Part shown: piece after piece, positions 59,628-64,000 of the stretch
Numbering within the stretch: position 1 is the stretch's first letter
Layout: the number at the start of each line of letters is the position of its first letter
From: a bacterium
GTDB lineage: Bacteria; Myxococcota_A; Bradymonadia; UBA7976; UBA1532
Direction of reading: 5' to 3'
NCBI GenBank assembly: GCA_030426085.1
Contig: JAUHYW010000006.1
Span: 124,001-188,000, forward strand
Length of the DNA stretch: 64,000 nucleotides
Program-made: the position numbers and the translations under genes
Notes under the pieces: model-generated
Databases searched by the model: none
Seen by the model: the letters and a program-made list of their open reading frames with translations, nothing else
Told to the model about the DNA's origin: nothing

Positions 59628-60642
59628 CGAAGCGACCCATCATCTCCATCTCGTAGAGCCGGATCGACGCGTCGACGATGGCATTCGCCGGCATGCCGTC
59701 GCGCAGGTCGTGGGTCTGATGCTTCACATGCTCGCCGTCGCGTTCGAGGCTGAGCACGCTGACAGGCTCTTCCCTCGATTCGGCGTAGAGCCGCAGAGCG
59801 TTGAGCACCACCAGGGAGTGGGTCGCCAGAAAGAGCTGGACCCCGTCCTGCGCCATCCGCAGAAGGATACGCAAGAACCGCAGGAGCGCCTCGGGGTGGA
59901 GGAACGCCTCGGGCTCATCGACGAAGACGACTGAATCGCGGCGCAGCGTGCGGTTGAGGATGAGTCGATCGAAGATCGCGATCTTCTTGTGTCCCTCGGC
60001 CGCGATGGAGACCGGGACCGACCACCGACCCTGACGGATGAGCCACTGACCATCACTGTAGTCGAGCCGCGCCCCGACGAGTTCTTCCAACTGGCGGCGG
60101 GCCGGCCCGAAGAGCGGCGCGCCCTGGGTCATCTCCCGCTCGAGCAAGCGCACGAGGTCATAGGTCGGCTCGTCGAAGCCGAACTGGCGCTCGAGCCGAG
60201 CCTGCTTGACCTGGGCCGCGACCGACAGTACCTCCTTGGCCGGCACGAACACGGCGGTCGCGCTCGACGGGTGCGCCGGCTCTTCGATGCTGCGGACGCG
60301 CCTCTCGGCGCGGGTACCCAGTCGAAACGCCGACGTCGTGCAGGCCTGACCGTCGCCCTCGGCCACCCGCACCACGAGCGCGTCCCGACCGCGCCGCACG
60401 AGCTGGCCCAGCCGAGGGACCTGGAACGTCCAATAGAGGGTCTCCTCCACGACCTCGCGATACGACCGCGGATCATCGTTGAGCTGCCAGTTCTCACGGC
60501 TCCGGACCATGGCCCAGAGGGCCTTGAGCAGCAGGGTCTTGCCGCTGGCGTTGTGGCCGATGACGACGTTGACCCCCGGGCTGGGCGACCAGTCGAGCAC
60601 GCCGAGCGGGCCCAGTTCGCTGATGTGCACGCTGGTGATCAT
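59620..60642 (-). CDS. AAA/SMC-like ATPase of the OLD/AAA_15-21 type
   Basis: The 340-residue ABC-type ATPase has Walker A GHNASGKT at 29-36, Walker B VVFVDEPEAFLHP (D242, E243) and the H-loop LATHS (H275). The N-terminal strand MITSVHISELGPLGVLDWSP and a short lid region replacing a coiled coil fit the AAA_15/AAA_21 (OLD-like) group rather than transporters. It lacks a TOPRIM domain, so the effector must be its coupled partner. The order ATPase-effector in one two-gene unit is like known defence systems such as PARIS or Septu, but the effector type differs. Confidence 0.8.
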   Translation of the reverse strand: MITSVHISELGPLGVLDWSPSPGVNVVIGHNASGKTLLLKALWAMVRSRENWQLNDDPRSYREVVEETLYWTFQVPRLGQLVRRGRDALVVRVAEGDGQACTTSAFRLGTRAERRVRSIEEPAHPSSATAVFVPAKEVLSVAAQVKQARLERQFGFDEPTYDLVRLLEREMTQGAPLFGPARRQLEELVGARLDYSDGQWLIRQGRWSVPVSIAAEGHKKIAIFDRLILNRTLRRDSVVFVDEPEAFLHPEALLRFLRILLRMAQDGVQLFLATHSLVVLNALRLYAESREEPVSVLSLERDGEHVKHQTHDLRDGMPANAIVDASIRLYEMEMMGRFDG

Positions 60643-60738
60643 GACCCGTGAACTCCGCCGACCGCTGAGCGGCCACCGTATCGTCGGCGATCACCGGCGA
60701 CAAGCCAAAGCCTCGACGCCCACGGCCGGGCGCCGCCC

Positions 60739-61131
60739 TCACGCCATCGCGGCGATGACATAGAACCCGAGGCTGGCGAGCAGACCGAGCCCGAAGACCA
60801 GCGTGCGGGGGGTCGCCTTGTCGAGCGCGTAGAAGACCGCGTGCAGAATACGGGCGCCGACGAAGACCAGGGCCAGGATCGTAGCGTGGCCCGGATCGGC
60901 GCCGAGCACGTGGGCCACGATCACCGCCGGGGCGTAGACCGCCAGCGCCTCGAAGCCGTTGTTCTGGGCCGCGACGAGCCGGGCGCCGAGGCCCTCGAGG
61001 CGGGCGACCTGCTGGCGGGGGTGGTTGCTGTCGAGGTTGCCGAACTGCTTCACCCGCTGGGGCGCGGCGAGGCCGAAGAGCAGATAGGGCAGGACGGTGG
61101 CGAAGACGAGAGTCCACAGCGGGATGGTCAT
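60739..61131 (-). CDS. MAPEG-family membrane protein
   Basis: The 130-residue integral membrane protein has four predicted hydrophobic segments and the MAPEG block RLVAAQNNGFEALAVYAPAV, followed by RILHAVFYALDKATPR. MAPEG proteins are glutathione-linked or eicosanoid enzymes; the bacterial function is usually unknown. The start at 61131 has a GGATCC-spaced upstream region without a strong ribosome-binding site. Confidence 0.8.
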   Translation of the reverse strand: MTIPLWTLVFATVLPYLLFGLAAPQRVKQFGNLDSNHPRQQVARLEGLGARLVAAQNNGFEALAVYAPAVIVAHVLGADPGHATILALVFVGARILHAVFYALDKATPRTLVFGLGLLASLGFYVIAAMA

Positions 61132-61243
61132 GGGATCCTCCACGGGTCGGGCGCCGTCGGGCGCGTTCACCCTCTCGACGGGTGAAGCGGCCGCCGATCG
61201 ACAGGCCCGTGGACTTTTTTCGGGAATCGGCCCGCGGGCGGGC

Positions 61244-61684
61244 TCAGGCGTCGCAGTCGCCCGACGTCTCGACCGCCGGCTGAGACGTGGGCTGATCATC
61301 GGGCGCGGTGCGCAGGACGACCCGCCCGGCGGCGTAGTGCTTCTCGAGCAGCGCCCGCAGCGGCAGCAGGCCGAACGCGGTGCGGGCGAAGACGTTGTCG
61401 AGCTGGCCGAGGCGCTGATAGTCGACGATGTAGACGACGCCCGGGGCCTGGATGTCGAGCTCCATCTGCTGGCCGAGGCCGAGCGCCGCCAGCTCTTGGG
61501 GGGTCACGCTGACCACCCAGCCGTCGGGGCCGCGGACCGCCGGCCCATGAGCTGACGTCGACGACGCCGTGGCCTCGTCGGGCGGGTGGGCCGTCAGCCG
61601 GTCGGCGCCGCCGTCGAGCGTGGCGCAGCCGAGCAGGGCGAGGAGGGTGAGCAGGGCGGGCAGGGCGGTGGACGTGCGGGACAT
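61244..61684 (-). CDS. Lipoprotein of unknown function
   Basis: The 146-residue precursor has a lipobox (LLALLGC). The mature part includes a folded core (GWVVSVTPQELAALGLGQQM to ALLEKHYAAGRVVLRTAP, positions about 55-130) and a polar C-terminus. No family is recognised. Confidence 0.65.
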   Translation of the reverse strand: MSRTSTALPALLTLLALLGCATLDGGADRLTAHPPDEATASSTSAHGPAVRGPDGWVVSVTPQELAALGLGQQMELDIQAPGVVYIVDYQRLGQLDNVFARTAFGLLPLRALLEKHYAAGRVVLRTAPDDQPTSQPAVETSGDCDA

Positions 61685-61795
61685 GGGCGGCTCCGGATCG
61701 AGGTCTGCCCGATTCTACGGGATCACGAGCCGCGGGGTTCCCCGTTTTCGAAGATCACGGGGATACGGGGCCGGCAGGCGCCTGCCAGGGCCCCG

Positions 61796-63721
61796 TCAGC
61801 CGGCCGCCTCGGCGTCGACCTCGCCCCCCAGCTCGGCGATGATGCGGGCGCCGGTCGTCGTGATCACGTCGTGCAGGTAGCGCCCCCGGGGCTCGGCCCG
61901 CCCCAGGTAGCGGTCGAGCACGTCCCGGCGGTCGGCGTGGCGCCGGGCCTGATGCCACAGCGACTTGCAGATCGCGACGTCGCACATGAGCTGGCACAGC
62001 CGCTCGGCGTGCAGCATCGCGTAGGCGAAGTCCCGCTTGGGGTCCCAGTTCTGCAAGAAGCGCTCGGGCCACTCGGCGATGGGCCGGCCGCTGAGGCTCT
62101 TGAGCTTGCCGGTCGCCGTCTTCTGCATCAGGTGCTGCTGCGCCGACAGCTCGAGCAGCTCGAGCCGGGCCACCCGCCGCTCGAGCGGGTCGCGGGCCGA
62201 GAGGCTGCGCCAGCGGGCCCGGCCCATGCGGGCGACGAACGCCTGGGGGTTCTTGATGATGCCGACGAGGGCGTCCTTCATCGCCATCAGCGCCTGGATC
62301 TGACTGGTGCCCTCATAGATCGGCAGCACCATCGCGTCGCGCAGCAGCTTCTCGGCGCCGTACTCCTTCGTGTAGCCCACGCCGCCGTGGATCTGCACGC
62401 AGCGGCGGGCCATATCGACCGCCTTCTCGGCGCCGAAGTACTTGAGCAGCGGGGTCAGCCGGCGGGCGAGGGCCTTGTGCTTGCGGTGGTCGGCGTCGAA
62501 GCCGCGCCACTCATCGCTGTCGGGCTCGGCGTAGTGATCGCGGGCCATGCGGCTGCGCTGGTTGATCTCCTCGTGCCACGCGGCCCGCATCACCATCGCC
62601 CGCAGGCCCTGGATGTCGCTCTCCATCTCGTCGAGGTAGTCGGCGATCATCTCGTGCTTATCGATGGTCTTGCCCATCGACGGGCGCTCGGCGGCGTAGT
62701 CCCGGGCCATGCGCCACGCGGCCTCCATCACCCCCAGGCTCTCGAAGCCGACGCCGATGCGGGCGTTGTTCATGAGGAAGAGCATCAGCCCGAAGCCCTC
62801 GCCCCGCTCCCCGATCAGCTCGCCGACGGTCTCGTCGAACGTGATCGCGGCGGTGGCCGAGCCGTGGTGCCCCAGCTTCTCCTCGATGCGCTCGACCCGG
62901 GCGTGCCACGTCTTCTGCTTCTTCCGGCCCCGACCCTTCTCGTCGTAGGCCTTGACCAGAAACAGCGACAGCCCGTCGAGCCCGGCCCCCGGCCCGTCCC
63001 CGCTCGCCGGCTCGGTGCGGGCGAGCACGAAGTGGTACTTGGCGTGGCCCGAGGTGATGAAGATCTTCTCCCCCGTCACCCGCCAGACGCCGTCGTCGCC
63101 GAGCACGCCCCGGGTGCGCAGCGCGCCGAGGTCGCTGCCGGCGTTGGCCTCGGTCAGATCCATCGAGCCCCACGCCTCGCCGGCGACGATGTCGTCGATC
63201 ATCTCCTGGAAGCGGGTCGAGACGATGCGCCCGGTGGCCCGGTCGACCTCGGTGGTGCCCTCGTGGATCGAGTACAGCAGCGCGATCATGGCCATGCCGC
63301 CGTGGAACCCGTTGTGGGCGCAGACCGAGACGTCGCCCCGGGCGAACAGGCCGTTGGTGATCTGGTAGACGATGCCCGGCACGTTCAGCCCGCCCAGCTC
63401 GCGGGGCACGGCCATCGCGCTGAGGCCCATGCGCTTGATCTTCTTGAAGATCGTCGTCAGCGCCGGGGGAAAGAGGACCTCGCCGTCCTCGTAGATGAGC
63501 CCTTCGCGGTCGATCTGCGCCGCCCGGGGGGCGACCTCGTTGGCCACGAACTCGCCGATGTTCGAGGCGACCTCGACGTAGAACTCGACCGCCTCATCGA
63601 CGGTGGAGAAGCCATCGGGATCACCGAAGTCCCGCTCGACGAGCCGGACGATCGGCTCCCATTCGACGCCGCGCTCGAAGTAGTAGCGCAGATCGGCGTT
63701 GTCCTTGAAGAAGTTGGCCAT
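61796..63721 (-). CDS. Acyl-CoA dehydrogenase
   Basis: The 641-residue flavoenzyme has acyl-CoA dehydrogenase blocks: AMAVPRELGG, GMAMIALLY, SMDLTEANAGSDLGALRT, ITSGHAKYHFVLART, NNARIGVGFESLGVME, CVQIHGGVGYTKEYGAEKLL and RDAMVLPIYEGTSQIQA. It is about 250 residues longer than short-chain enzymes and resembles the long family found in mycobacteria and myxobacteria. It would oxidise acyl-CoA in beta-oxidation and may work with the acyl-CoA synthetase at 42892. The C-terminal extension is helical. Confidence 0.9.
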   Translation of the reverse strand: MANFFKDNADLRYYFERGVEWEPIVRLVERDFGDPDGFSTVDEAVEFYVEVASNIGEFVANEVAPRAAQIDREGLIYEDGEVLFPPALTTIFKKIKRMGLSAMAVPRELGGLNVPGIVYQITNGLFARGDVSVCAHNGFHGGMAMIALLYSIHEGTTEVDRATGRIVSTRFQEMIDDIVAGEAWGSMDLTEANAGSDLGALRTRGVLGDDGVWRVTGEKIFITSGHAKYHFVLARTEPASGDGPGAGLDGLSLFLVKAYDEKGRGRKKQKTWHARVERIEEKLGHHGSATAAITFDETVGELIGERGEGFGLMLFLMNNARIGVGFESLGVMEAAWRMARDYAAERPSMGKTIDKHEMIADYLDEMESDIQGLRAMVMRAAWHEEINQRSRMARDHYAEPDSDEWRGFDADHRKHKALARRLTPLLKYFGAEKAVDMARRCVQIHGGVGYTKEYGAEKLLRDAMVLPIYEGTSQIQALMAMKDALVGIIKNPQAFVARMGRARWRSLSARDPLERRVARLELLELSAQQHLMQKTATGKLKSLSGRPIAEWPERFLQNWDPKRDFAYAMLHAERLCQLMCDVAICKSLWHQARRHADRRDVLDRYLGRAEPRGRYLHDVITTTGARIIAELGGEVDAEAAG

Positions 63722-63810
63722 GAATCCTCCGGGGGGCCGGGCGCAGAGCCCCCCCTTGTACTATGATGCGCCGTTCGGATCACCCCCGCGGTGCACCACG
63801 AGAGGACGCC

Positions 63811-64000
63811 ATGCTCGACTCGCTCAACCGCCCCCTGCGCCGGATGCGCCCCAACGCCGACTCCATCGGCCGGCTGTGGCAGGCGGCCTGCAAAGTGCCC
63901 GGGGGCAAGGCCGTCTTCAGCGCCTTCGCCGCCCGTCAGGCCCCCTACTCGGCCAGTATCGGGGCCCGGGTCGTCGAGCTGGGGCCGGGCCACAGCCGGG
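63811..64000 (+). CDS. DUF4442-like (thioesterase-fold) protein, 5' part only
   Basis: The first 63 residues are visible before the window ends. The start is ATG after GAGAGG. The sequence has VVELGPGHSR near its end, resembling the DUF4442 hot-dog thioesterase-like family (vVeLgpG). It is divergent from the acyl-CoA dehydrogenase gene, which fits a lipid-related role. Confidence 0.55.
   Translation, partial: MLDSLNRPLRRMRPNADSIGRLWQAACKVPGGKAVFSAFAARQAPYSASIGARVVELGPGHSR

Noticed and set aside
61586-63766. Plus-strand frame opposite the acyl-CoA dehydrogenase
   Set aside because: Antisense shadow with no recognisable domain.

Overview
The window is a high-GC (about 70 percent) bacterial chromosome segment. 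It most resembles a flagellated Myxococcota (deltaproteobacterial) genome. Supporting signs are two hybrid Ser/Thr kinases, a PP2C phosphatase, PEGA-domain proteins, many lipoproteins, two exported proteins ending in a Cys/hydrophobic/Arg tail like MYXO-CTERM, a DUF2330 protein, a TPR-CHAT protein and heavy use of ATGA/GTGA start-stop overlaps.

Left flank (1-10136): a truncated gene, a 1131-residue kinase-ATPase-TPR protein, a HAD phosphatase with a Glu/Ala/Gly/Thr repeat tail, a DUF2330 surface protein, tRNA(Met) cytidine acetyltransferase (TmcA) and a membrane Ser/Thr kinase with a PEGA domain.

Flagellar island (about 10300-37700): flgF-flgG-flgA-flgH-flgI-flgJ(M23)-flgM-flgN-flgK-flgL-csrA-fliW, then a class I adenylate-cyclase-like protein that has lost its catalytic aspartates, an exported Pro-rich protein, fliS and a fliT-like gene. 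On the other strand lie fliD, flaG and four flagellin genes, each with a long upstream region. A gene for a GAF-GGDEF protein with a degenerate active-site motif closes the island. Sigma54 (-24/-12) and sigma28 (-35/-10) sites are readable by eye: sigma54 before flgF, fliD and the GGDEF gene; sigma28 before flgM, fliS and flagellins 1 and 4. This is a class II/class III hierarchy. CsrA and FliW, together with small hairpins that present an A(N)GGA loop over flagellin ribosome-binding sites, suggest CsrA-FliW control of flagellin translation. The two degenerate nucleotide cyclases are the most unusual part of the island. A 25-base tandem repeat array lies between the GGDEF gene and flagellin 4.

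Right flank (37700-64000): lipoproteins, a DUF3047 protein, an extended SDR reductase, a metallophosphatase coupled to an acyl-CoA synthetase, a secreted trypsin-like protease, then a TPR-CHAT lipoprotein, a subtilase, an ECF sigma factor with a coupled membrane anti-sigma-like protein, and a TldD-family metalloprotease. A translationally coupled signalling set follows (response regulator, PP2C, PEGA protein, MazG-like protein), then a membrane-anchored GH1 glycosidase. Next is a two-gene cassette of an AAA/SMC-like ATPase and a putative PD-(D/E)XK nuclease that looks like a candidate defence module. The window ends with a MAPEG protein, a lipoprotein, an acyl-CoA dehydrogenase and the start of a DUF4442-like gene.

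All identifications come from reading the sequence and remembered family motifs; no database search was possible.
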